Made by a program: the position numbers and the translations under genes
Notes under the pieces: model-generated
The model's database searches: none
Told to the model about the DNA's origin: nothing
The model's input: only the letters and a program-made list of their open reading frames with translations
Shown here: in pieces, positions 1 through 10,513 of the stretch
How the letters are laid out: each line of letters begins with the position of its first letter
Position numbering within the stretch: position 1 is the first letter of the stretch
Assembly: GCF_000275845.1 (NCBI RefSeq)
Contig: NW_006766895.1
Span: 145,903-198,839 of the forward strand
Reading direction: 5' to 3'
Length of the DNA stretch: 52,937 nucleotides
Source of the DNA: Dichomitus squalens LYAD-421 SS1
Taxonomy: Eukaryota > Basidiomycota > Agaricomycetes > Polyporales > Polyporaceae

Positions 1-460
1 CACAGTGCGTTCTGTAGTAGAGGCTGCCGGATTTTGAGGACTACTCCGATCAGCTGTCTCGCGTAGCTCTCTTTCACTAGCTCGATGTTTCCCTGAGGCG
101 ACTGAGCACGTCTCAACTCAACCGGCTGTAGATCTACATGTATCACTCTGATCGAAGGTGTTACGCTGAAGTACTTACACAAGTCTATCCAGACTTATCA
201 CGCGGACTTATCCAAGTACGCGGTGTAGCACACGGGGGAGAGAGTATCGCGCAAGTCCCTAGATTGAGGGATATAGGGATACAGGAGGTAACGAAGAGGA
301 GAACAGAAGTGGGGAGCCTCTACCGGCTACAGGCCTCCTTATATACTATGGGGTACCGACCATATTAGGAAGGGAAAGGTAACCGACCAAAGTGGGGAGG
401 TATGAGGAGACTGTAAAGGAACGCGTCTGGTCGAGGCTGGGCCCAGTATAGTACAAGACC
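1..460. other. No gene recognised
   Basis: No reading frame here resembles a known protein and no convincing splice structure was found. The stretch leads into the tandem repeat that begins near 461. The purine-rich tract around 360-430 resembles that repeat only loosely. Confidence 0.5.
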
Positions 461-690
461 TAGGTCAGGGTCCTGTGATATAACCGAAAGGGGATAGAGG
501 CGGGACAGGGTCCTGAGTCTAGGTCAGGGTCGGGTAATCTAACCGAAAAGGGAAAGGGGGCGCGACAAGGGTCGGGGTCTGGGTCAGGGTAAAGTAATGT
601 AACTGAAAAGGGAAAAGGTCAGGGTCGGACTCAGGGTCCGGTCATATAGACGAAAGGGGAAATATTAAGGGAGAGGGCCGGGACTAGGAA
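461..690. repeat. Minisatellite, about 60-bp degenerate unit
   Basis: Tandem units begin at about 461, 520, 580 and 630. Each opens with a (T)AGGTCAGGGTC-like core and carries a CCGAAAAGGGGA-like segment 25-30 nt later. The first two units are 59-60 nt long, the third is about 10 nt shorter and the fourth is partial. The strand shown is strongly purine-rich. No coding function is evident. Confidence 0.65.
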
Positions 691-1499
691 CGCAGTCGTC
701 AGGGGGCGGAATGGGGGGTGGTAGTGTACAGGCGGACGACAGGGGAACGGGAAGGTAAACATAGGTCGCCGGGAACAGGAAGGGGGGTGGAGTGTACACG
801 AGGGCGACAAGAAGGAGTAGTCCAATAGAAAAAGATAGGGGGTGGGGCGTACCAACGGTAACAGAAGGTGCCTCATAGGCGCTTTACGATCTTGCCTACG
901 GCGGAATTCGTGGGGCAGCGCGAAATGAGTAGCGTTGCTAAGGTCAACCGGCGGACACAGTTCGTGAGCGTGCAAGTCGAGTACTCGTACCTCCATCGCA
1001 GACCTGTAGCCTTCTTCATCGTTACTGCAGTCATTATATGTAAGTCGTGCTGTTCGATTAGGCAGGCGTTGTCTGGAAGCCGAGTGTAATCTCATAGGCA
1101 TATAGTTGACAATCACGCTCTTAGAAACCAATCTCACGCCCTCTGCCACAGCGAGCTGTTTGCCTCCGGCGTGGACCCAAGACTACTGTACACCCCTTCG
1201 TGACTCGGCATTGCTATAGTCACAGTCCGCTATCTTCCTTACATAATCAAGCGGACATTAGAGTGTACGTACATCGACTTACACTTGCAGAATACTCAAT
1301 TCTGCCGCTAGGCACGCTGCATTGATACTGCTGACATAGTGAGGTAGATCAGTACCGACGAGCGTGATCTAGACCATGCGACCGTGCGTGATCAGCAGAT
1401 TCAGTTGCCTGGTTTTCCAGGCAGCTCAGACTTCAGGATGTCCGCCGCTTGGCGAAGTGTTAAGGCTATATGATTCGCAGAGACAAGGCAAGACGGAGA
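691..1499. other. No gene recognised
   Basis: Reading frames of 70-170 codons exist on both strands, but they are low-complexity overlaps of the repeat-flanking GC-rich DNA and match no family I recognise. The right end abuts the C-terminal remnant of the GMC oxidoreductase pseudogene. Confidence 0.45.
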
Positions 1500-3090
1500 C
1501 GTACCTGCTCGCAGATAGCGTACGCTGCCTACTGCGTGACAGACGAACTCCTATAGATAGCGTTAGACTTTGTCGTACAGATGCGACAGCATCCCTGTAC
1601 CATAGGCAGCACAGACAGGTCGACCTGTTCAGCATGGACTCTCAATAAGTGATACGCGGCAGGAAACAAACAACACTCACGACACGGAGGTTACGTGTCC
1701 CAAACACCTTCAGTGTCGGGTCTACCACGCCTCCATCGGCGCGTGCTATCATCGCCGCCGTCCCGACAGGATGGAATACCTGGAAACCGTTCTTCTTGAT
1801 GTACTCGACGAGACCCTCCCTTCCTCGTGCAAGCATCTCCGGCCTCGGCATCACCTGTCCCTTCACAGAGGACCTTGACCGTGTGCTGGAGGACGTGGAC
1901 GTAGAGGTCGTGGTCGGCCTCGCTCCCGAAGTAGTTCGGGTCGATCCGCGAGGGCGCCAGAGGGTCTGCGGACGCGCGTGCCGTGCGAGAGAGCGCGGGA
2001 GAGCGCGCACACGAGGGAGAGGTAGCGCGCGCCCGGCTTGGCCGGAGGGGCAATCGCCATTTGTTGGCGGCCGACGAACATGAGTAGCCTACGTGCAAAG
2101 GAAGGAGGGTCAGGTGCAGGGACAACGATGTGGGGGAAACCTGGGAGACGTACTCGGCTTGTGGCTGCTTCTTGTCGTCGAACAACTAACAGTGGATTGC
2201 GTACTGTCTTTTGAGGCCGGAGGAGGGCAGGACCTTGGCCAATGTATTTGTACATTGCGTGTCCGCCTGTGCACGCCACCGAGCGACGTCCTCTGGGGGC
2301 CGAGGGCGTCCGCGGAGAGGAAGACGGATGCTTGGGCGGGGATGGTAGCGAAAAGCCCTTGCCTTGTTTGTTGAGAGCGAGTATCAGAAGTCACGTCAGG
2401 ATTTTAACTCAGACCTCAACACTCACTACAGCCCCTCTTGGGCTCTAGCAAACTCTGGGGGATAGAAAAATGTGATCCTCTGCAGGTAGGCATGAGCCAG
2501 GGAATTCTCACAAGGAGTAGATTCTACAACAGAACATGCATGTTTTTGTCGCCTCTCGGCTCAGTGTCCGATCACGACATGCATGTTTTCTTCGCATGAT
2601 AGGCGACCAACATGCATGTTCTGTTGTATACGGCTCACAAGGAATACTCAGGATCAGGCTCACGGAGGTTCTCTTCTACCCCAGGCAGGTCTACCTTCAC
2701 GTTGATGCCGTGCTGCTCAAGAATATCAGGGTTATCCATCCCGGATAGCTCCAGGACCTGCGGTGTTTGATACGAGCTCTCCCCCGGTGTCCACGTCAAG
2801 CTCAACCCATCCCGTCCCTCTGGAATCTGCTTACCTGCGGCGCTCACGAAATCTCTGCGGACGTTCTGAAGACGTTTAATCGCGCCGTCTTTGATGATTT
2901 CGATACCGACAGCTTTATGCAAGGGTCCATCTTGCTCGAGGATAACCTAGGTTGCTGTAAGGATTAGCCTGCTGAATTCTAGTTGAAGCACGTGTCTTAG
3001 TTATGTATGCACTGGTGAGCACGAGCAGGTCCTCGCGAGCCAGGTTCTGTTTAAGGTGTAAATATCAGCGCCAATGACGCTATCGTCCGG
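1500..3090 (-). pseudogene. GMC-family FAD oxidoreductase pseudogene
   Basis: Scattered, colinear pieces of a glucose-methanol-choline oxidoreductase (aryl-alcohol oxidase-like) lie on the minus strand. Starting from the high-coordinate end, a piece near 2980-3060 reads LLVLTSAYITK. The piece at about 2650-2920 includes SSYQTPQVLELSG and KVDLPGVEENL, the usual GMC substrate-domain stretch. Around 2330-2390 there is GLFATIPAQ, then KPGARYLSL and DPLAPSRIDPNYF between about 1900 and 2080. HPVGTAAM and GVVDPTLKVFGTRNLRVV follow at about 1670-1760. A final VDLSVLPM lies beyond a possible intron near 1610. The pieces sit in at least three frames, with frameshifts near 1960 and 1865 and a stop in the last segment. 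The FAD-binding N-terminus (GGGTAG region) was not found. The gene is therefore dead, and a small inverted-repeat element interrupts it. If functional elsewhere, such enzymes are secreted or peroxisomal flavin alcohol oxidases. Confidence 0.8.
2526..2627. repeat. Inverted repeat with three ACATGCATGT palindromes
   Basis: The left arm (2526-2554) and right arm (2601-2627) are inverted copies. The outer 19 nt, ACAACAGAACATGCATGTT, match perfectly and the arms match again over GTCGCCT after a 2-nt offset. The self-complementary decamer ACATGCATGT occurs in each arm (2534-2543 and 2610-2619) and once in the loop (2577-2586). It lies between coding segments of the GMC relic, so it looks like a small insertion, possibly a MITE remnant. 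No target-site duplication was identified. Confidence 0.7.
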
Positions 3091-3099
3091 GGATAGGCT

Positions 3100-3429
3100 G
3101 GTGAAGATGAACTTTCCTAAACTATCCGAATTATTGTTCATCTACGCCCTTGCGTTCCCGAATGCTTCGAGCATGGGATGCGCTTGTAGGAACTACTTCG
3201 CGAGGAAGCGGAAATAGTCGTTACGAGGTAGAACTGGCACAGCCGGAAATGGAGCGACTGACGGAAATTCCCCACATACTACCGCAGCGAGCTGCTGCAG
3301 ACAAGGTCAAGAGACGGCACGACGGGGTCAGATATTGAGTTCGAGAACAAGGGAGTTGGGAATGTGAGGGAATCATTGGCAGAGGAGCAAGTGCCTCGAG
3401 ATACTGGATGTCTTCTTTGAGTACCCGCA
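3100..3429. other. No gene recognised
   Basis: Lies between the GMC relic and the left composite duplicated block. Short overlapping frames on both strands do not resemble any family I know and no intron structure supports them. Confidence 0.4.
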
Positions 3430-4830
3430 CCAGACGTTACCGTGAAAGAAGGATTGCGAGATGATACGGCAGAGCGAGTGGAAGGCACACCTGATGAGGA
3501 TCATCTGGTTCCCTCGCTCCTCGCGCGTGTTGACCCAAGCTCGTTTTGTAATTGAGAAGATATGAGGGGGTTTTCAACGCAACTCTTTTGTTGTAAAGAT
3601 TTGTGAGTAATGGCGTCGGGAACGCAGAGGTATAAGGGCCTGACCAGCACCAACACGTGGAGAAGAAGTGCAAGCTCAAGCATCGCAGCTGCCAGGAGAA
3701 AGACTCCTGGCGGCTCCCGATTCCGGCCCGAAGCCCCGTCTACGGTCCGAGATGTACCGCCACAGCACGCAAGCATCGATATCGCTGATTCATCCCTCGC
3801 ACTCTCATCTGACTCGTTCATATCATCTTATGTTACTATCCTGGCTACCCTTGCGTCTCATGTCGCCGGTGTTTCGACTACAAAGTCCTTCTCCGGAATC
3901 TACTCGGGAAGCGCGTAATGCAATTCAAGGCAGACTCGTTACCTTTGCGTCAGCAACCCCGGGAGAAGTTCCCGCTTAAGGCTCAAAAGATATGCTGAAC
4001 GTGTAGAACTCCAGGGACGGAGGCATCCTTAGGCTTTGTTTGCAGTAATTCGCTAAATCAATTGCTGATCCACTGGAGAGAGGCATGGATTGCTGAGCGA
4101 CTGTCGACGGAGCATAGCGACTCCCGATCGAACAGGCTCAAGACAACTTTGCCCGGTGTAAGCATCAGGACTAGGTGGGCACCTCCGTTAGTCATCTTTA
4201 GTATTGCTTCTCATGCGCAATGCAGACAGTGCTTAAAAGCCTTCTAGATATTGAGGCGGCGCACTAAACTTCCGCTACCTCAAGCACCGCTTCAAGGTCA
4301 TCACTGTCGTCCTCATGCGCCTGTACGTTTTCGCACCTCGGAATATTGCCTTTTTCCGATATCATTTGCTTGGTGGCTACGTTCAATGCCCTTGTTTGTT
4401 TTTGATCCTATCCCCTATAACGCTTTCGCTGCCTTTCCTACATCGCGCTCATGCGAATCGCTCACTTGGCCTTCCTGCATACACCTCGCCTACTCCATCT
4501 TCCTGTGTTCCATGGCGAAGAATCCGACTTTCCCTGATGACCTTGATCCAACTGCCTTCGATCGCTTTTTAAGCAGCTCAGCCAGATGCTATAGACGACT
4601 CGTGGGCTAGACATATTTGCGTTGGGACCCAATGATCGGTACCCCTGAACCTCGGTGGATATCCTGGGTATTGGGAGCGGGAGCAAAGCAAAGCGTATGA
4701 ATTCTTTTCCCTCGAAGTAGCGCTGATCCCCTGCCCGTCAGTGCGTTGCTATGTGGAGGGCCTTTCCCCCGATACTCCCAATCTGCAATCCCTGTCAATC
4801 CCTGGTCGAACAACTACCCTTCCTCACAGG
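3430..4830 (+). repeat. Duplicated segment S, left copy
   Basis: Colinear with 46990-48710 on the same strand. Matching landmarks include AAGGCACACCTGATGAGG (near 3484 and 47100), GACCCAAGC and GGGGGTT (near 3533 and 47150), TTCCGCTACCTCAAGCACCG (4269 and 48187) and GTGTTCCATGGC (4504 and 48421). Both copies contain stops in all long frames. A shared peptide, AIQGR followed by TFASATPGE, suggests an old coding sequence, but I cannot name the family. The left copy ends where the coiled-coil/R unit begins. Confidence 0.75.
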
Positions 4831-6105
4831 GTATTACTCGTCTACAATAACCCGACGAACATCATGTATCTCTCCGGCAGGATTTCGCTCAAATGTAGGC
4901 CACCGTTCAGCTCGACTCAGAGTTCAGAGGCAAGCAGGGCGACGCAGGTGTGCGAATCGAAGCCCAGGCCGAGATCGACTGACTACGCGCACTCTTTGGG
5001 ACAAACATCGCCGAAGAGACTCGTCACAGTCAAGTCGCGAAGAGCATGTAGGAGGAGCTCGCGACTTCCGTTTGCAGGTCTTCCCAGTTTATACGAGCCT
5101 CGCCTGAAGCCGCAGGGTCGCCGCTGAGACTGAGAGCAGGCAGAATGTCGTATTCAAGACGGTGATTCGTGAGCGCAAGGCTACCCATTCTGGTCATCCG
5201 TCGCTCTCTGACCGTCAGCAAGCCACTCGCGTTCACTTCAAGAAGGTTGAGGCTGTGCTCGCTCGACTCCGAGCTCCGATCCCTCCGTTCTCATGCGATG
5301 GACGTCGACGATGAGCTTACAGGCGTTCAAAAGGCGTTCGTGGAGGTCATTGCATATCTTCGTTTCGTACTGAGATCTCATTCCTCGCGTATCCATAGAG
5401 TCTGGAATGTCAGCTTGTCAGCGCACATCTTCCATGCGGACTCGAAGACGCTGCCCTCCACCTCGACCGTCATAAGGCTGCTCTTATAATCGAGGTGAGA
5501 GATGGAGAGATGCAGCGAAAGTGGATGAAGCTCGAGGAGATCGCTAACGCGGACGCAAACCCCCGGGACGTAAAGGGACACGAGTGGAAGGTCAAGCAAC
5601 TCGAGGCGAAGCAGGATCAGACCATTGTCGAACACGCCCTCGGCCTGAAAAAGGTGGAGCCACCAATATGGTTCATGGTACATGTACTGTCCATCCTATC
5701 TCCTAGCGGACGCTGAGGACGCTTGGTTGTACAGCGCACTGCCTACTCCCTTCCTGCCGTTCCGAGAGCGTGAATTTATCTTTTGACGTCCGCCAGTTGG
5801 TTGATTGGGAAGAGTCCGCGACTGTTGCTAGGCAATACTTTCATAGTATTGTGCAACGTTTCACTTAAACCTAAGCTGGCTTGCTATGCAATTCAACGTC
5901 TTCGAAACTATGTCGTCTCACGACTGTGCGCTCAGATTGCTTTCTCCGTGCGATAGGTTCATCGGCTTGTCGGGCTCGCATGCGTTTGACGTCGGAATGG
6001 TCATCTTGACTATTTATATCTAATAACGGTCGAGTATAGTTTGCCCTTCGAAGGACTTTCTGAAAATGATGCCAAAACGTGACCAAACCCAGTGAGAAAT
6101 CCAAA
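4830..6105 (+). pseudogene. Coiled-coil/R unit, left copy (unidentified)
   Basis: An inverted, colinear copy of 29410-30710. Shared translated pieces, broken by frameshifts and stops, include a EIDRLRALFG-like stretch followed by AEETRHSQVA (about 4970-5050), LEDAALHLDRHKAAL (about 5430-5490), a hydrophilic coiled-coil piece VKQLEAKQDQTIVEH (about 5592-5636) and VDWEESATVARQYFHSI (about 5800-5850). The only long open frame is 5495-5716. The charged heptad-like sequence suggests a cytoskeletal or scaffold protein, but I do not recognise it. The segment 5780-6105 is shared by all three copies in the window. Because the same peptides survive in more than one copy, the ancestor was probably coding. 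Confidence 0.6.
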
Positions 6106-6129
6106 TACTTCGGCGGTAGTGCCGCCGCA

Positions 6130-6290
6130 CTAAGCTGGTCGCTCCGGAAGAGCGCAAACTGATTGGGTGCTTATCTTAATCGGAGCCGAAGAAGTGGAAA
6201 CCTCTTCAAGGGCGGGGGATGGATGCCGATGCCAGCGTTGCTCTGGAGGAACAGCAGGAAGTCTTCTTGTTCTCGGTTACCACCTCCGTG
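6130..6290 (+). repeat. Segment X, left copy
   Basis: Matches the reverse complement of about 51590-51825. Landmarks are CTCCGGAAGAGCGCA, ACTGATTGGGT and GGAAACCTCT, followed by GATGCCG. In both places segment X sits between the 3' end of an adenylation-gene copy and the R unit. No protein function was identified. Confidence 0.65.
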
Positions 6291-6339
6291 ACGTTGTAGG
6301 TTCAGGCTTCGTCCAAATAATCGATACTGACGCCCGCTC

Positions 6340-7050
6340 AGAATCAACCACCAAACGTGGACTATCTCACAGCGTACGTCAGGGTCATCCGCCATGTCAC
6401 ACAGCCTCCGCTGGTCAAGCTTTCCATTGCTACCACGTAAAATCTGTAAGTGACGTCCCTACGGCATCCACGCCTTCCAGGCCAACTCACCTAGTCAAAA
6501 GGAGCGTATCCAACGCGATGTATTTTGACGGCACTGTATAGCATGACTGAAGCGCGATCGTTGCCTCTAGTACCGCCGCTGCAGAGACCGAGCTGGGCGT
6601 ATAAAATCCGTGCAGCTCGCCGTCTATGTAGCGCGTACGCAGACGTAATCCCTGTACATGAGAACATCGCCGCGCTGACGCCGTCTAGCTCGACCCGGAA
6701 GCCCTACCCGCCCCAGAATTCACAATCTGTACGCGCTGCGTTAGCACCGGAGGAGTCACGAGCGTGGCTAGCCCGACTTTGACCTGCTCGTCGACGCTCC
6801 CGAGATGATCGAACTTCCCGTCTGTGCGGAGTCGAACGAGGTCTCCGGTATCATACATCATTCCTCTTTGTCCCTAAATCAATATAGATTGTTAGTGCAT
6901 CCGGCTAAGTGTGGCAACCCAAGAGATGCGCACACGTACCCATCTGCTCTGAATGGGTCCCGCCTATACCTCATCTTTGTGAGCTCTGGAGGGTTGAGGT
7001 AGCCGATACTGACTACCAACATGCTTGCTCACATGCTGCCGACCTCACAT
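6340..7050 (-). pseudogene. Truncated adenylation-domain gene (copy 1)
   Basis: A 3' fragment of the stand-alone adenylation gene found intact at 17412-19599. It retains GYLNPPELTKMRYRRDPF, the A7-A8 region (GDL, KFDHLGSVDEQVKV, GFRVELDGVSAAM) and an A10-like NGKLDQRRL near 6395-6425. Intron positions match the intact copy. Homology starts abruptly near 7046, inside the fourth exon, so the N-terminal half, the core P-loop-like motif and the GPTE motif are missing. A TGA interrupts the reading frame near 7035 and a 2-nt deletion shifts it in the ALLIDGEL region. The 3' end runs past the stop of the intact copy into the tail CEIVHV, as in the right-hand copy. It cannot encode an active enzyme. 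Confidence 0.85.
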
Positions 7051-7583
7051 GTCGAAGGTAGGGATGGACACAGGTCAGGTAAAACCGCCTCTGGTACTAC
7101 GGGTATATGCCCATACGGGTACGGGTACTACGGGTCAAGTCAGAATCCGCATGAGTAGACCCGTGTCTATCCCTGTCGGCTACCTGCTCGCTGATACCAG
7201 CAGGCTACATGGAAGTAGATTGGTATGAAGAGACGCATCTCTCGGCAAACTCGGTGTTCAAACCGAGACAAAAATGGAAAATGTGGTCGCTGTGAAACTT
7301 GCTCCGGAGTGTACCAAGCTAAAAACCCAGGGATCGCAATGTAGGTGCACATTCGGAGCAATCTTCCAAGTATAAATTATATTCGACACACGTGGAGAAA
7401 ACTAGAACTATGTAGTCAACGACACGCGCAAGGAGGAAAGCCGAAGGTAGATTACGCGTCCTTGCGTCTCTATAGTCTGCTCACGCACGCAGTCTCATCA
7501 AGAAGTTCGCGGTCCAAAGTGACGTCATGACAGAGAATTTCTAGCCGGGCAGTAAGTGGGAGACGTGTAGATACCTGAAGTTC
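7051..7583. other. Breakpoint DNA with TACGGGT repeats
   Basis: Immediately beyond the truncation of the adenylation fragment, the heptamer TACGGGT recurs four times between 7098 and 7135 with an intervening inverted GCCC. Such clustered short repeats are common in subterminal regions of DNA transposons, but no transposase or terminal repeat is visible. The remainder up to 7583 is the 3' flank of the monooxygenase gene, with no gene recognised. Confidence 0.4.
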
Positions 7584-9723
7584 TCAAGATTTCTTCCCGG
7601 CCCGTTTTTTATCGCGCTCCTCCTTCAAAGAACTAATTTCTTTCAAATCGACGACCTTGAGCGGCCAGGTAAGAGCGTTCCCTCCGCTCCGCATGACTGG
7701 GAGACCCATGTCCTCAAGTAAGTCGTCCACGTGCTGCGGCCACCTGCAAGATAAGGACAGAGAAGTTCGGATGAGTTCTGCGAAAAGTTGAGGGCACTCA
7801 ATCCCACTCACGACCAAAACGCTAGATAGCTCGTGTGGCTGTTGTTGAGGGCAGTCGGGATCTGGGGGTAGCGGGTTCGAAGCCACGCCGCCTCTCGTTC
7901 CGTCAAGGCGAGCGCCTCCTCAGAGGTTGCAGGAAGACGTAAGAAGCGATCTCCAAGAAAGTAGGAAGAGATCCAGTGGGCGGTAACCTCAGTGGTGTAG
8001 CCGAAATTCGGGGACAACTAAGATGTCTGAGAGTGAGTATGATAAAGCACATGTTATGAGTCTACTATCCCAACGTACAACAGCGCCGTTGACAGCCAGA
8101 TCACGATGGACGATGTGTTTTGCCGGAACTATACCATGGTATAGAGTAGACGACCAACGTTTTGCCTCAGGATGTAACGGAGGAGCATTTGACAGTGTCG
8201 TATACTTCCACTGATGTGTCGTTGTATCGTTCACAGGCTGGGGATCCAACCCTAGGTCCTTGGTGGTCTCCTCTATTAGTATGGTCAATTCTGATATCCA
8301 CCCTTATGTAGGATCATAATCTCACCGTCAAAAATAGTGGGCCAAGACGACCTATATCCGGTGGAGAGAACCACAGCACTTGCAGGGAGGGATCTGCCAT
8401 CCTCCAGTATCACAGAGATACCGTCGCGGCCATAGCGAGCAACTCGTGCAGGACATATAACTTCTACTTTCCCAGCAGATACGAGCGCATGGAAACCGTT
8501 AGAGCGAGGTACACCTTCATCGTTAACGCGAGTATGCCAGAACGGCCGCACGGCGCGGCGCAGCGGAGAATCTGCAGGCACTCCCGCAGCACGGTACTGC
8601 AGTGCTGAGGTTAAGTTGAAGAGCACCAAGAGCAGGGGACAGACGCACAGAGTCCTCAGCGAGACGATTCCACCAAGAGTTGACAATTTTCTTACCCAAC
8701 CGAGTAGTGTGCAAAAAACGCCTGCATCAGGGTTCAGCAAAGTAAAACAACATAACACAAGCACTTACTCTAGCCCTGTTCTCAGGTGAATATGGGGCGA
8801 TAAAAGAGCAAGGAGCCTGCCACTGTATCAGCCTAAACCCAATGTATCTGTGAGACCGCTGACCTGCTCTTCCGAATAAAGTCAGGAAGTGGCTTCGGCC
8901 TAGCCGTGAATGCATCGAAGTCAGGACACACTATTGTGACTTTGCGGCGTTCATTTGCGAGGTACGTGCATATATCTTGGGCGGACTTCCCTCCTCCAAC
9001 GACAACAATGGATGGGATGGTTCTGGAGGGCTCCAGTCCAATCTCCGGGACAGACGCTAGAAGCTCAGCCCTCTTTCTTCCGAAGTCAACACTGTGGCAC
9101 ACTATCCTATGGAAGCCAGCAGCACTTGCAGCGCTGGGGCTGAGTGACTCCGGAACGAAGCCTGCACTGCAACCCTAGAAAAGATTGAGTGTTTCGAAGG
9201 CATTACTGAATTGAACACTGACCCCGGTACAGAGTACAAGGCGGTCATAAAGTCTGGTTTCAGGCAGAGCTGTCGAGCGGTTCAAAACCTCGAGCTGCCA
9301 TCCCGACCCAGCCGGACCACGGCGAATGCGATGCACCTCTATTCCATACTCGATTTTGCCCTTGAGGAATGTTGATGCAAATGCAGTCGTGTATTTGTTC
9401 AGATCCTGGCCTCCGAGGCGTACATCCGAACGTTCCACTAGAGGCGACATTTCCATCGGAGATAGGCGATACTCTCCATGGACACTACGCAGGACATTCA
9501 GTGACGTAGGCTTATTGGAGCAGCGGTTATAGACGTACTTGTTGAGAAAAAGTCCAGGATATATGCGGTCTTGGGACCAAACACCCCCAGCTTCAGCATC
9601 CCGAGTCAAGACTTGAACTTCAAAACCGTCTCTCAAGAGGGTATACGCGGTTATCAACCCTGCTATACCAGCACCAATGACCACAACTGTGCCTTTGAGA
9701 CGGTCTCCAAGCTGAGGGGTCAT
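7584..9723 (-). CDS. Flavin-containing monooxygenase (FMO/BVMO-like)
   Basis: Nine exons splice cleanly: 9723-9539, 9484-9223, 9174-8864, 8816-8769, 8721-8649, 8596-8326, 8272-8079, 8017-7812 and 7743-7584. They total 1710 nt, giving 569 residues with no internal stop. The N-terminus carries the FAD-binding VVVIGAGIAGL (about 12-22) and GGVWS. HRIVCHSVDFG resembles the FMO fingerprint region, VVVGGGKSAQD is the NADPH-binding GxGxxG-like motif, and VVLSTGYRSSW is the ATGY-type C-terminal motif. Enzymes of this class use NADPH and oxygen to insert one oxygen atom, as N-, C- or Baeyer-Villiger oxidation. It is transcribed in the same direction as the alcohol dehydrogenase, acyltransferase and ligase upstream, with about 790 bp to the dehydrogenase stop. 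A perfect palindrome lies 316 bp upstream of its start. It probably tailors the cluster product. The substrate cannot be read from sequence. Confidence 0.92.
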
Positions 9724-10513
9724 TCGCGGAGAACGAGTAAGAGAGGAAGAGTCGTAAGCCTACGATGGTCCAGATGAGGGGAAGGAAAACAATCCTCAGG
9801 GAACGGCTGGGCGCCCTCGGGGCCCAATTGAAGGATTGGGCTCAAGACGCACCACAAGCGGATGAGTCTCAGCTCAGTTCCATCAGACCACAAAGAGCAC
9901 CTGAAGCCAACCTGATCAAATCTGAAGACAGGTACGGAACGGCGTTCGTCCCTTGTTCATCAAAGAAGCACAAGAGAAAGTTCAAGCTCAGCTAGAGCGT
10001 CGCTTTGCTTCGGGGTAAAGTCCCCAATTAACCGAACGGATGACCATCAAGTTGATGGTCATCAGCAGTCGTCTTTCTCTTTAGGTGTTTTATATCGCGC
10101 GAAAAGTCGACATGAGTGTCGTTGACAGCCAGGAAGTGCGAGGGGCCTGCGGCTGCAATATGATCAGGCCCAGGCTGTTTGTACTCATCTTCCGTCAGCT
10201 TCTATTCGCTCCACGCTGGTCTTCCAAATGAAGACATTCCTCTGTCAAAACAGGGTCCTGCATAGGTCGAGAATATTATGTCTGGTATAGCTTGGTCTGA
10301 TAATTCTTTGGATGAATCGGTCGTCCTGCCAGGGCGGTCAATGACCAATTCTGCAGGGGTTTTGGGAAATGCATAAACGGATTGATTTATTTGAAGACTG
10401 CTCCGCCTGACAAATGTAATTCCAGATGGTACACGGGGTGAAATAACGAGCCATTAGTGCCTCAAACACCCCAATGAGGGCATCTCGTGATTGAAAACCA
10501 TTATACATCTGGA
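9724..10513. promoter_or_regulatory. Upstream region of the monooxygenase
   Basis: An intergenic stretch between the monooxygenase start and the stop of the alcohol dehydrogenase. A 76-codon plus-strand frame at 9765-9995 is lysine- and glutamine-rich but resembles nothing and overlaps the presumed promoter, so it is not called. The notable element is the palindrome annotated separately. No clear TATA box was assigned. Confidence 0.4.
10039..10063. promoter_or_regulatory. 25-bp perfect palindrome upstream of FMO
   Basis: Arms GATGACCATCAA (10039-10050) and TTGATGGTCATC (10052-10063) are exact inverted complements around a single central G. It lies 316 bp upstream of the monooxygenase ATG and about 450 bp past the alcohol dehydrogenase stop. 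It could be a dimeric regulator site or a transcript hairpin. Function is inferred only from symmetry and position. Confidence 0.5.

Noticed and set aside
5169..5489. 106-codon frame in the coiled-coil/R unit, considered as a gene
   Set aside because: The homologous middle copy keeps different peptides in another frame, so this frame is a shadow of a decayed sequence.
9765..9995. 76-codon plus-strand frame in the monooxygenase promoter region
   Set aside because: It is Lys- and Gln-rich with no recognisable motif, overlaps the presumed promoter and has no splice support.
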